A stretch of 64,000 bases of DNA, from positions 31,723,733 through 31,787,732 of the forward strand of contig NC_054747.1 in the NCBI RefSeq assembly GCF_018143015.1, written 5' to 3'. This DNA is from Lytechinus variegatus. Lineage: Eukaryota > Echinodermata > Echinoidea > Temnopleuroida > Toxopneustidae. Made by a program: the position numbers and the translations under genes. Below the pieces are notes generated by a model. It saw only the letters and a list, made by a program, of their open reading frames with translations, did not search any database and was not told the origin of the DNA. Shown piece by piece: positions 36,101-49,752 of the stretch (position 1 is the first letter of the stretch; the number at the start of each line of letters is the position of its first letter).

Positions 36101-39100
36101 GTATTATTGGTTGTAAGAGGCTGAATGAGGTATCAAATTAATCAGAAGATCATGGACGATGGACAGACACAAAATAAATGACAACTCGAAGAGGCATAGC
36201 GATGGTAGGAGCAAGAACGCGCACGCATACCTGTGCGCGCGCAAATTTTGACATGCTCAAAATGGCCTGAAACGTACCCAAACTTGACCACGGTTGATTT
36301 GGAAAATTTTAAAATTTTGACGCGCGCGTACGTGCGCGTCGTGACCTTTGCATGACCTCTGTTGACATGTCCTGATGACCTGTCATCTGAACTTAATATG
36401 GTGCAAATATGAATGATTTATGATGATTAGTTGCGATGATATGATCAATAATTTAATTTTACAAAATGGCGCCTAGATGACGTCATCACGATTTGATGAC
36501 CTTGAAAAGTTTCGTTTCGCGATTCCACAATAATATCCATACATGACATGAAAATCAAGAAATTTGACAGGCCCGATTTTGAGATAACCTGGCGACAAAA
36601 TTTGGCAATAAAAATAAATAAAGTAAAATCTGACGAATATAATAGGTGATCTGTCATATTCATGACAGACCACCTAATAATAAAGGAAAAAAAAAAAAAA
36701 AAAAAGAGAGTCAAGCGAGGTTTGAACCACCGACCCTAGCGTTACCAGGCAGATGCGTTATCCAGTCGACCACGATCTTCCGGACAGACAGGGAGCGCAG
36801 AACAGGAAACATATTGTCAATGTAAATTGTTGCAAGTAGAAAAATGTCATGATGACAAACCTAGTACAAATTCCAGTTTTGAGAATAGTACAAGCTTTAA
36901 AATGAAACAATGGACATATTGTCTAAAGGGTACATTCTAAGGTAAAACATATTTAAAATTTGGCGAGAAAAGACCAATATTTACGTAATTAGAATCAATT
37001 TACATGAGTGTTGTGACATCATGAAACAGAAAACACTAATTTTTAGTTCCGACGCCATGTTGATGACGTCACGATGTTTTTAAGGGTCAAATGTGGCATA
37101 AAATCATATCTCCAATTCATACTCTATTCGAATAGGAAAAATAAATTGGGGGTCAACGGACTCCTTGAAGAGCTACAGTGAATTTTATATAGGCATATTT
37201 TTGGCCACTTTTGACTTATTTTGCGAGTTTGCACGCGCGTGTAAGGCACATTTGAATTGACGCGCATTTGCGTATTATTGGTTGTAAGAGGCTGAATGAG
37301 GTATCAAATTAATCAGAAGATCATGGACGATGGACAGACACAAAATAAATGACAACTCGAAGAGGCATAGCGATGGTAGGAGCAAGAACGCGCACGCATA
37401 CCTGTGCGCGCGCAAATTTTTGACATGCTCAAAATGGCCTGAAACGTACCCAAACTTGACCACGGTTGATTTGGAAAATTTTAAAATTTTGACGCGCGCG
37501 TACGTGCGCGTCGTGACCTTTGCATGACCTCTGTTGACATGTCCTGATGACCTGTCATCTGAACTTAATATGGTGCAAATATGAATGATTTATGATGATT
37601 AGTTGCGATGATATGATCAATAATTTAATTTTACAAAATGGCGCCTAGATGACGTCATCACGATTTGATGACCTTGAAAAGTTTCGTTTCGCGATTCCAC
37701 AATAATATCCATACATGACATGAAAATCAAGAAATTTGACAGGCCCGATTTTGAGATAACCTGGCGACAAAATTTGGCAATAAAAATAAATAAAGTAAAA
37801 TCTGACGAATATAATAGGTGATCTGTCATATTCATGACAGACCACCTAATAATAAAGGAAAAAAAAAAAAAAAAAAAAGAGAGTCAAGCGAGGTTTGAAC
37901 CACCGACCCTAGCGTTACCAGGCAGATGCGTTATCCAGTCGACCACGATCTTCCGGACAGACAGGGAGCGCAGAACAGGAAACATATTGTCAATGTAAAT
38001 TGTTGCAAGTAGAAAAATGTCATGATGACAAACCTAGTACAAATTCCAGTTTTGAGAATAGTACAAGCTTTAAAATGAAACAATGGACATATTGTCTAAA
38101 GGGTACATTCTAAGGTAAAACATATTTAAAATTTGGCGAGAAAAGACCAATATTTACGTAATTAGAATCAATTTACATGAGTGTTGTGACATCATGAAAC
38201 AGAAAACACTAATTTTTAGTTCCGACGCCATGTTGATGACGTCACGATGTTTTTAAGGGTCAAATGTGGCATAAAATCATATCTCCAATTCATACTCTAT
38301 TCGAATAGGAAAAATAAATTGGGGGTCAACGGACTCCTTGAAGAGCTACAGTGAATTTTATATAGGCATATTTTTGGCCACTTTTGACTTATTTTGCGAG
38401 TTTGCACGCGCGTGTAAGGCACATTTGAATTGACGCGCATTTGCGTATTATTGGTTGTAAGAGGCTGAATGAGGTATCAAATTAATCAGAAGATCATGGA
38501 CGATGGACAGACACAAAATAAATGACAACTCGAAGAGGCATAGCGATGGTAGGAGCAAGAACGCGCACGCATACCTGTGCGCGCGCAAATTTTTGACATG
38601 CTCAAAATGGCCTGAAACGTACCCAAACTTGACCACGGTTGATTTGGAAAATTTTAAAATTTTGACGCGCGCGTACGTGCGCGTCGTGACCTTTGCATGA
38701 CCTCTGTTGACATGTCCTGATGACCTGTCATCTGAACTTAATATGGTGCAAATATGAATGATTTATGATGATTAGTTGCGATGATATGATCAATAATTTA
38801 ATTTTACAAAATGGCGCCTAGATGACGTCATCACGATTTGATGACCTTGAAAAGTTTCGTTTCGCGATTCCACAATAATATCCATACATGACATGAAAAT
38901 CAAGAAATTTGACAGGCCCGATTTTGAGATAACCTGGCGACAAAATTTGGCAATAAAAATAAATAAAGTAAAATCTGACGAATATAATAGGTGATCTGTC
39001 ATATTCATGACAGACCACCTAATAATAAAGGAAAAAAAAAAAAAAAAAAAAGAGAGTCAAGCGAGGTTTGAACCACCGACCCTAGCGTTACCAGGCAGAT

Positions 39101-42100
39101 GCGTTATCCAGTCGACCACGATCTTCCGGACAGACAGGGAGCGCAGAACAGGAAACATATTGTCAATGTAAATTGTTGCAAGTAGAAAAATGTCATGATG
39201 ACAAACCTAGTACAAATTCCAGTTTTGAGAATAGTACAAGCTTTAAAATGAAACAATGGACATATTGTCTAAAGGGTACATTCTAAGGTAAAACATATTT
39301 AAAATTTGGCGAGAAAAGACCAATATTTACGTAATTAGAATCAATTTACATGAGTGTTGTGACATCATGAAACAGAAAACACTAATTTTTAGTTCCGACG
39401 CCATGTTGATGACGTCACGATGTTTTTAAGGGTCAAATGTGGCATAAAATCATATCTCCAATTCATACTCTATTCGAATAGGAAAAATAAATTGGGGTCA
39501 ACGGACTCCTTGAAGAGCTACAGTGAATTTTATATAGGCATATTTTTGGCCACTTTTGACTTATTTTGCGAGTTTGCACGCGCGTGTAAGGCACATTTGA
39601 ATTGACGCGCATTTGCGTATTATTGGTTGTAAGAGGCTGAATGAGGTATCAAATTAATCAGAAGATCATGGACGATGGACAGACACAAAATAAATGACAA
39701 CTCGAAGAGGCATAGCGATGGTAGGAGCAAGAACGCGCACGCATACCTGTGCGCGCGCAAATTTTGACATGCTCAAAATGGCCTGAAACGTACCCAAACT
39801 TGACCACGGTTGATTTGGAAAATTTTAAAATTTTGACGCGCGCGTACGTGCGCGTCGTGACCTTTGCATGACCTCTGTTGACATGTCCTGATGACCTGTC
39901 ATCTGAACTTAATATGGTGCAAATATGAATGATTTATGATGATTAGTTGCGATGATATGATCAATAATTTAATTTTACAAAATGGCGCCTAGATGACGTC
40001 ATCACGATTTGATGACCTTGAAAAGTTTCGTTTCGCGATTCCACAATAATATCCATACATGACATGAAAATCAAGAAATTTGACAGGCCCGATTTTGAGA
40101 TAACCTGGCGACAAAATTTGGCAATAAAAATAAATAAAGTAAAATCTGACGAATATAATAGGTGATCTGTCATATTCATGACAGACCACCTAATAATAAA
40201 GGAAAAAAAAAAAAAAAAAAAAGAGAGTCAAGCGAGGTTTGAACCACCGACCCTAGCGTTACCAGGCAGATGCGTTATCCAGTCGACCACGATCTTCCGG
40301 ACAGACAGGGAGCGCAGAACAGGAAACATATTGTCAATGTAAATTGTTGCAAGTAGAAAAATGTCATGATGACAAACCTAGTACAAATTCCAGTTTTGAG
40401 AATAGTACAAGCTTTAAAATGAAACAATGGACATATTGTCTAAAGGGTACATTCTAAGGTAAAACATATTTAAAATTTGGCGAGAAAAGACCAATATTTA
40501 CGTAATTAGAATCAATTTACATGAGTGTTGTGACATCATGAAACAGAAAACACTAATTTTTAGTTCCGACGCCATGTTGATGACGTCACGATGTTTTTAA
40601 GGGTCAAATGTGGCATAAAATCATATCTCCAATTCATACTCTATTCGAATAGGAAAAATAAATTGGGGGTCAACGGACTCCTTGAAGAGCTACAGTGAAT
40701 TTTATATAGGCATATTTTTGGCCACTTTTGACTTATTTTGCGAGTTTGCACGCGCGTGTAAGGCACATTTGAATTGACGCGCATTTGCGTATTATTGGTT
40801 GTAAGAGGCTGAATGAGGTATCAAATTAATCAGAAGATCATGGACGATGGACAGACACAAAATAAATGACAACTCGAAGAGGCATAGCGATGGTAGGAGC
40901 AAGAACGCGCACGCATACCTGTGCGCGCGCAAATTTTGACATGCTCAAAATGGCCTGAAACGTACCCAAACTTGACCACGGTTGATTTGGAAAATTTTAA
41001 AATTTTGACGCGCGCGTACGTGCGCGTCGTGACCTTTGCATGACCTCTGTTGACATGTCCTGATGACCTGTCATCTGAACTTAATATGGTGCAAATATGA
41101 ATGATTTATGATGATTAGTTGCGATGATATGATCAATAATTTAATTTTACAAAATGGCGCCTAGATGACGTCATCACGATTTGATGACCTTGAAAAGTTT
41201 CGTTTCGCGATTCCACAATAATATCCATACATGACATGAAAATCAAGAAATTTGACAGGCCCGATTTTGAGATAACCTGGCGACAAAATTTGGCAATAAA
41301 AATAAATAAAGTAAAATCTGACGAATATAATAGGTGATCTGTCATATTCATGACAGACCACCTAATAATAAAGGAAAAAAAAAAAAAAAAAAAAAGAGTC
41401 AAGCGAGGTTTGAACCACCGACCCTAGCGTTACCAGGCAGATGCGTTATCCAGTCGACCACGATCTTCCGGACAGACAGGGAGCGCAGAACAGGAAACAT
41501 ATTGTCAATGTAAATTGTTGCAAGTAGAAAAATGTCATGATGACAAACCTAGTACAAATTCCAGTTTTGAGAATAGTACAAGCTTTAAAATGAAACAATG
41601 GACATATTGTCTAAAGGGTACATTCTAAGGTAAAACATATTTAAAATTTGGCGAGAAAAGACCAATATTTACGTAATTAGAATCAATTTACATGAGTGTT
41701 GTGACATCATGAAACAGAAAACACTAATTTTTAGTTCCGACGCCATGTTGATGACGTCACGATGTTTTTAAGGGTCAAATGTGGCATAAAATCATATCTC
41801 CAATTCATACTCTATTCGAATAGGAAAAATAAATTGGGGGTCAACGGACTCCTTGAAGAGCTACAGTGAATTTTATATAGGCATATTTTTGGCCACTTTT
41901 GACTTATTTTGCGAGTTTGCACGCGCGTGTAAGGCACATTTGAATTGACGCGCATTTGCGTATTATTGGTTGTAAGAGGCTGAATGAGGTATCAAATTAA
42001 TCAGAAGATCATGGACGATGGACAGACACAAAATAAATGACAACTCGAAGAGGCATAGCGATGGTAGGAGCAAGAACGCGCACGCATACCTGTGCGCGCG

Positions 42101-44883
42101 CAAATTTTTGACATGCTCAAAATGGCCTGAAACGTACCCAAACTTGACCACGGTTGATTTGGAAAATTTTAAAATTTTGACGCGCGCGTACGTGCGCGTC
42201 GTGACCTTTGCATGACCTCTGTTGACATGTCCTGATGACCTGTCATCTGAACTTAATATGGTGCAAATATGAATGATTTATGATGATTAGTTGCGATGAT
42301 ATGATCAATAATTTAATTTTACAAAATGGCGCCTAGATGACGTCATCACGATTTGATGACCTTGAAAAGTTTCGTTTCGCGATTCCACAATAATATCCAT
42401 ACATGACATGAAAATCAAGAAATTTGACAGGCCCGATTTTGAGATAACCTGGCGACAAAATTTGGCAATAAAAATAAATAAAGTAAAATCTGACGAATAT
42501 AATAGGTGATCTGTCATATTCATGACAGACCACCTAATAATAAAGGAAAAAAAAAAAAAAAAAAAAGAGAGTCAAGCGAGGTTTGAACCACCGACCCTAG
42601 CGTTACCAGGCAGATGCGTTATCCAGTCGACCACGATCTTCCGGACAGACAGGGAGCGCAGAACAGGAAACATATTGTCAATGTAAATTGTTGCAAGTAG
42701 AAAAATGTCATGATGACAAACCTAGTACAAATTCCAGTTTTGAGAATAGTACAAGCTTTAAAATGAAACAATGGACATATTGTCTAAAGGGTACATTCTA
42801 AGGTAAAACATATTTAAAATTTGGCGAGAAAAGACCAATATTTACGTAATTAGAATCAATTTACATGAGTGTTGTGACATCATGAAACAGAAAACACTAA
42901 TTTTTAGTTCCGACGCCATGTTGATGACGTCACGATGTTTTTAAGGGTCAAATGTGGCATAAAATCATATCTCCAATTCATACTCTATTCGAATAGGAAA
43001 AATAAATTGGGGGTCAACGGACTCCTTGAAGAGCTACAGTGAATTTTATATAGGCATATTTTTGGCCACTTTTGACTTATTTTGCGAGTTTGCACGCGCG
43101 TGTAAGGCACATTTGAATTGACGCGCATTTGCGTATTATTGGTTGTAAGAGGCTGAATGAGGTATCAAATTAATCAGAAGATCATGGACGATGGACAGAC
43201 ACAAAATAAATGACAACTCGAAGAGGCATAGCGATGGTAGGAGCAAGAACGCGCACGCATACCTGTGCGCGCGCAAATTTTTGACATGCTCAAAATGGCC
43301 TGAAACGTACCCAAACTTGACCACGGTTGATTTGGAAAATTTTAAAATTTTGACGCGCGCGTACGTGCGCGTCGTGACCTTTGCATGACCTCTGTTGACA
43401 TGTCCTGATGACCTGTCATCTGAACTTAATATGGTGCAAATATGAATGATTTATGATGATTAGTTGCGATGATATGATCAATAATTTAATTTTACAAAAT
43501 GGCGCCTAGATGACGTCATCACGATTTGATGACCTTGAAAAGTTTCGTTTCGCGATTCCACAATAATATCCATACATGACATGAAAATCAAGAAATTTGA
43601 CAGGCCCGATTTTGAGATAACCTGGCGACAAAATTTGGCAATAAAAATAAATAAAGTAAAATCTGACGAATATAATAGGTGATCTGTCATATTCATGACA
43701 GACCACCTAATAATAAAGGAAAAAAAAAAAAAAAAAAAAAAGAGAGTCAAGCGAGGTTTGAACCACCGACCCTAGCGTTACCAGGCAGATGCGTTATCCA
43801 GTCGACCACGATCTTCCGGACAGACAGGGAGCGCAGAACAGGAAACATATTGTCAATGTAAATTGTTGCAAGTAGAAAAATGTCATGATGACAAACCTAG
43901 TACAAATTCCAGTTTTGAGAATAGTACAAGCTTTAAAATGAAACAATGGACATATTGTCTAAAGGGTACATTCTAAGGTAAAACATATTTAAAATTTGGC
44001 GAGAAAAGACCAATATTTACGTAATTAGAATCAATTTACATGAGTGTTGTGACATCATGAAACAGAAAACACTAATTTTTAGTTCCGACGCCATGTTGAT
44101 GACGTCACGATGTTTTTAAGGGTCAAATGTGGCATAAAATCATATCTCCAATTCATACTCTATTCGAATAGGAAAAATAAATTGGGGGTCAACGGACTCC
44201 TTGAAGAGCTACAGTGAATTTTATATAGGCATATTTTTGGCCACTTTTGACTTATTTTGCGAGTTTGCACGCGCGTGTAAGGCACATTTGAATTGACGCG
44301 CATTTGCGTATTATTGGTTGTAAGAGGCTGAATGAGGTATCAAATTAATCAGAAGATCATGGACGATGGACAGACACAAAATAAATGACAACTCGAAGAG
44401 GCATAGCGATGGTAGGAGCAAGAACGCGCACGCATACCTGTGCGCGCGCAAATTTTTGACATGCTCAAAATGGCCTGAAACGTACCCAAACTTGACCACG
44501 GTTGATTTGGAAAATTTTAAAATTTTGACGCGCGCGTACGTGCGCGTCGTGACCTTTGCATGACCTCTGTTGACATGTCCTGATGACCTGTCATCTGAAC
44601 TTAATATGGTGCAAATATGAATGATTTATGATGATTAGTTGCGATGATATGATCAATAATTTAATTTTACAAAATGGCGCCTAGATGACGTCATCACGAT
44701 TTGATGACCTTGAAAAGTTTCGTTTCGCGATTCCACAATAATATCCATACATGACATGAAAATCAAGAAATTTGACAGGCCCGATTTTGAGATAACCTGG
44801 CGACAAAATTTGGCAATAAAAATAAATAAAGTAAAATCTGACGAATATAATAGGTGATCTGTCATATTCATGACAGACCACCT

Positions 44884-44942
44884 AATAAAGTAAAATCTGA
44901 CGAATATAATAGGTGATCTGTCATATTCATGACAGACCACCT
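44884..44942 (-). repeat. 59-bp duplication of the unit's 5' palindrome
   Basis: TAATAAAGTAAAATCTGACG through the palindrome is present twice in succession (ending at 44883 and 44942). Only this unit has the duplication. It is the same kind of event, at the same place, as the four-fold repeat at 59376-59631. Confidence 0.9.
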
Positions 44943-46120
44943 AATAATAAAGGAAAAAAAAAAAAAAAAAAAAAGAGAGTCAAGCGAGGTTTGAACCACC
45001 GACCCTAGCGTTACCAGGCAGATGCGTTATCCAGTCGACCACGATCTTCCGGACAGACAGGGAGCGCAAAACAGGAAACATATTGTCAATGTAAATTGTT
45101 GCAAGTAGAAAAATGTCATGATGACAAACCTAGTACAAATTCCAGTTTTGAGAATAGTACAAGCTTTAAAATGAAACAATGGACATATTGTCTAAAGGGT
45201 ACATTCTAAGGTAAAACATATTGAAAATTTGGCGAGAAAAGACCAATATTTACGTAATTAGAATCAATTTACATGAGTGTTGTGACATCATGAAACAGAA
45301 AACACTAATTTTTAGTTCCGACGCCATGTTGATGACGTCACGATGTTTTTAAGGGTCAAATGTGGCATAAAATCATATCTCCAATTCATACTCTATTCGA
45401 ATAGGAAAAAAAAATTGGGGTCAACGGACTCCTTGAAGAGCTACAGTGAATTTTATATAGGCATATTTTTGCCCACTTTTGACTTATTTTGCGAGTTTGC
45501 ACGCGCGTGTAAGGCACATTTGAATTGACGCGCATTCGCGTATTATTGGTCGTAAGAGGCTGAATGAGGTATCAAATTAATCAGAAGATCATGGACGATG
45601 GACAGACACAAAATAAATGACGACTCGAAGAGGCATAGCGATGGTAGGAGCAAGAACGCGCACGCATACCTGTGCGCGCGCAAATTCTTGACATGCTCAA
45701 AATGGCCTGAAACGTACCCAAACTTGACCACGGTTGATTTGGAAAATTTTTAAATTTTGACGCGCGCGTACGTGCGCGTCGTGACCTTTGCATGACCTCT
45801 GTTGACATGTCCTGATGACTTGTCATCTGAACTTGATATGATGCAAATATGGATGATTTTTGATGATTAGTTGCGATGATATGATCAATAATTTAATTTT
45901 ACAAAATGGCGCCTAGATGACGTCATCACGATTTGATGACCTTGAAAAGTTTCGTTTCGCATTTCCATAATGATTGCCATACATGACATGAAAATCAAGA
46001 AATCTGACATGCCCGATATTGAGATAAAGTGGTTACTAGCTTTGGCAATAAAAATAAATAAAGTAAAATCTGACGATAATAATAGGTGATCTGTCATATT
46101 CATGACAGACCACCTAAAAA

Positions 46121-47870
46121 CTAGATTTTAATTCGTCATGAGGACGAATTAGGTGGTCTGTCATGAAATTTCATTATGTGTCGGCTAATGTATGAAATGA
46201 ATCAGTAGACAATCTTGATGATAGACATCATGGGAGTAAATTTTGACCATTGCTAAATACTCACTCTTTAATGTGGTGATGATAAACGTGATGGTTATAA
46301 ATATGTTGGTGATAATGCAATACGGTAAATACGAAATGAAGTGTTGAGCACGTAAAATGCCTTAAAAACTCCTCAAAAAATAAGAGACGGGGCGATTTAC
46401 CGAAATTGGCTTCCCAAAAATGCGCTATGAAAGAAGCCTTCATTTTCAGAGCAGCTAATCTTTAATCTACAGTTTCATATTTTTGTATGTAAAATATTTT
46501 TAAAAAATTCTTTATTCTGTCAGCAATTTTTCTTTTCAGATTTCAAGCAAGAATTTTCACAATGTCAGTGGGTATCAGTTTCACAGAATGCTTGAAAATT
46601 CACAGGTGATACTTTTTGATAACTAAAATGTCTTAAAAATTTTATTCAAAACTACTGCTAAATTTGAATTATTTTTAATGAGAAATTTCACAATGCTACA
46701 ATTTCACAGCATTCACTTCAAAACTCATTAGTGATGTATTTGATGAAAGAATTAAGTAGATTTTTTTTTGGGGGGGGGGGGGGGGGGGGAATGTTTGCAA
46801 AATTTCTGCAAATTCCTAAACATTTCACATTATATTTTCCGTCAAGAATTTTCAATATCCATTTATTAATTGTGTATGACTTTAACATTTGCTTGAAAAT
46901 TCTTTCTTGATGATTTTACTGAAAAAAGTCAGGTGGAAGATTCAATTCCAGGTAATTTTCCCCGCAGAATTTCGGGAAAATTTGTATTTAAGTAAGTTGC
47001 GTAATTCTTAATTTCACAGAAGGTATCTGAAAATTTGTTATATGTTATATTTAGTGAAAATAACCAAATAAAAAAAATCCGGAAAATTCCCCAAAATGTC
47101 CGGAATGAAATTTTTCAACACAATAGCGTTTCAATATTGTAGCGTTTACTAAGAAAATACATAAATGATGTTTTACAATGTTAAAATTACCTCTTAAAAA
47201 GTTCCGGAAAAACTACGAAAAATGTCCTACATGAAAAACCAGAAAACCAGTTGGCTTGAAATTTACAGGAAGACCGTAAAATTGATTGATAAGACATTTT
47301 CTTAAAAAATTCTCAAAAATTAGGCCCAGAAAAATTTTGCAAAAATTTAAACAGGTCACAAAACATTGATGCTGTGGTCAAAAGTGAAAATTATTCTCAC
47401 GTTATTTGTAGAGAATTGTTTCGACTGCATCATATCAAAATTTGAGAGAAAACTGACCACTAATAAAAAAGATACAGTCAAATATGCATAAATACGTTGA
47501 CGTTTATTGCAAAAATGTGTAATTTTTATTTCTAACATAATTTTGTGGTATTTATACGATCTCCAAATGAGATATTTACTCTATCCAAGAGTGAGGAAAA
47601 ATTGGGGGTCAACGGACTCCTTGAAGAGCTACAGTGATCTGAACTTGATATGATGCAAATATGAATGATTTATGATGATTAGTTGCGATGATATGATCAA
47701 TAATTTAATTTTACAAAATGGCGCCTAGATGACGTCATCAGGATTTGATGACCTTGAAAAGTTTCGTTTCGCGATTCCACAATAATATCCATACATGACA
47801 TGAAAATCAAGGAATTTGACAGGCCCGATTTTGAGATAACCTGGCGACAAAATTTGGCAATAAAAATAAA
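46121..47870 (-). mobile_element. Helentron-like element F2, rearranged
   Basis: The 3' end is CTAG at 46121-46124 with hairpin AATTCGTC-CTCAT-GACGAATT, as in F1, and the AT-rich segment to about 47600 is a diverged copy of the F1 segment. At about 47638 (GCTACAGTGA/TCTGAACTTG) most of the core is deleted. The 5' palindrome is also lost where the core runs into the next CTAG at 47871. A run of about 20 G lies at 46770-46790. Confidence 0.6.
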
Positions 47871-49752
47871 CTAGAATTTTAATTCGTCTTACGGACGAAT
47901 TAGGTGATCTGTCTGTGAATCTCATGATCACGATCACGATCTATTTTTTTAATCATGATCATCATTTCAATGCAGATCAATATGAATATCATCACAATAA
48001 ACGTAGTTTTATCAATGAAAGGACCTGTTAAATACTGTTGAAAGACATTAAAATAAAAGGTTTTATAAATCTTGTTTTTCTAAAGAATGTCAATTCCAAT
48101 TTAGCAAGTAATAACACGAAATAGTGAGCATAGTGTTGACGAAAGCAAGATTCTAGAATCCAGTTTTGAAAAAAAAATTAAACCAGTATGCATTGACCAG
48201 TATTTAGTTGCCTCATGAGCAGTAATGACTAAATGACATTTAATTTCTTACATGACGATATGTAGATTTCATTGCAAGATATTATACAAGCATGCCTTAC
48301 AGAGCAGGTTGGAGCAATTGCATAGACCAGGTGAATAGAATAGCAAAGCAATGAACACTGACGGAGGCATTTGTTGCATTTCTTTCTGGAGTGCAGCGTT
48401 AGCCGTGTTCTTATAACAATACATAGCCAACTCTGAAATACCAGTTGCTAGTACACGCATTGTTGTTTTTTTGCATGTATTGAATCGCATTCTAAAAGAA
48501 TAATCAAGACATCAAGGTTGTTACTAATATCTCATTAAATATAAAACAATCATGTCACTTTAGTACCAATGAACTTTTTTCTTATCATTTGCAGAATGAA
48601 CCCCAAACTGGCTTATAGGGGTTACACGCAAAATGAGACAAAATTTAATAAAAAAAATAATAGATGCTGATGGGTTTCGATCCAGGGACCCTCGCATTAC
48701 AAGGCAGATGCACTAACCATCAGACCATAGTAACTGCCATACACTTGCAAGGCAACGATAAAATATAACCTCAAATTGAATTTTTAAGGTGAAAGTTATA
48801 TCATAAATTATACTTCTATACATTGTTAATATTTATGATGATCTCTTGCTTAAAATGATAAGATTGTAAAATAATTTGGAAGAATATAAAACCAGCTACA
48901 ATATGTAGAAAACCAGGCTTAAAAACGACCAATGATTACGGAGTTATAGTCATATTTCCAAAATTAATAAAACGTCATAAAACAAAAATGGAAAATTTTA
49001 GTTCTGACGCAAATTTGATGACGTTATGATAAAATTTATTGTCAAATGTGACATGAAATCACATCTACAAGTCCTATTCTATCCGAATATAAAAGAAAAT
49101 TTGGGGGTCAACGGACTATCTGAAGAGTTATATAGAATTTTGTAAAAGCATGTTTTTGCACATTTTTGGCCTATTGTGAACGCGCGCTTGCGCGCGTAAT
49201 TTAAATTTTGACGGAGGCGCATTCCTTCATTACTGGTCGTAGAAGGTCGGTTAAGGTATCAAATTATTGGGAATTTAATAAAAAATGCATTGATGTAAAA
49301 TAAAGTGCAGTTGAGCGTTGCGTAAGGACGTTACGCGCGTAAACGCGCGCGAAAACCTGTGAGCGCGCAAATTCCTGAAATGCTTAGAATGACCTGAAAC
49401 GTACTCTACTTTGATCAAAAAGTGATTTTGAGCATTTTAAAATTTTGACGCGCGCGTACATGCGCGTCGTGACCTGTACATGACCTTTGATGACATGGAC
49501 AGTTGACCCTTGATCTGAAGTTAATTTGATGTTAATATTGTTCATTTTTGATGATTGATAATGGAGATATTGTTGATAATGTGATTTTACAAAATGGCGC
49601 GTAGATGACGTCACGATGACCATTTGACGTTGAACTTGTTTCGTACACATCGTATGATAACTGTCCATAATTGATAATATTTTGATGAAAATTGATTGAA
49701 TAGTTTTGATGATTTTGGTGGAACAAGAAAAGGGTGGAAAAAGAAAAATAAA
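47871..49752 (-). mobile_element. array C unit 1 (Helentron-like, 1.88 kb)
   Basis: The minus-strand 3' end is GACAGATCACCT, hairpin AATTCGTC-CGTAA-GACGAATT, AAAATT, CTAG (47871-47874). A 700-bp segment specific to this subfamily follows, then a tRNA-like cassette at about 48663-48738 (minus; TGGTCTGATGGTTAG as box A, GGATCGAAACCC as box B, loop CTTGTAA reading TGT). The core comes next: GGGGGTCAACGGACT, the ACGCGCGTAAACGCGCGCG stretch and ATGACGTCACGATG. The unit stops at GAAAAATAAA before the next CTAG without its own palindrome. Confidence 0.65.

Larger units (their letters stand above)
31782..46115 (-). repeat. tandem array B: twelve full 1.17-kb units plus one truncated
   Basis: Unit ends, marked by the palindrome AGGTGATCTGTCA ... 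TGACAGACCACCT, fall at 32950, 33164 (truncated unit), 34329, 35502, 36675, 37847, 39020, 40191, 41363, 42535, 43708, 44883/44942 and 46115. Units are 1,165-1,175 bp. Each holds, from left to right on +, an A run of about 14-25, a minus-strand tRNA-like cassette, a 450-bp subfamily segment and the common core with two TGACGTCA sites and long CGCG-rich alternating stretches. Central units are almost identical; edge units carry private substitutions. The 60-95-codon frames repeated in every unit are not supported as genes. Confidence 0.9.

Noticed and set aside
31209..46103. 60-95-codon frames repeated in every array B unit on both strands (for example MVKFGYVSGHF and MDRHKINDNSK types).
   Set aside because: They recur only because the DNA repeats. 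Frames on opposite strands overlap, there is no domain, edge copies do not preserve them preferentially, and no start or splice context supports them.
31782..46115. A CRISPR-like array.
   Set aside because: The period is 1.17 kb with no short spacers between short repeats, and the genome is eukaryotic.
47871..47905. A hammerhead ribozyme at the unit ends.
   Set aside because: There is a strong hairpin, but the CTGATGA and GAAA core boxes of a hammerhead are not present around it.
48663..48738. Functional tRNA-Thr genes in array C (and array B).
   Set aside because: Box A and box B are present and the loops would read Thr anticodons, but the anticodon stems do not pair and every copy is embedded in a repeat unit.
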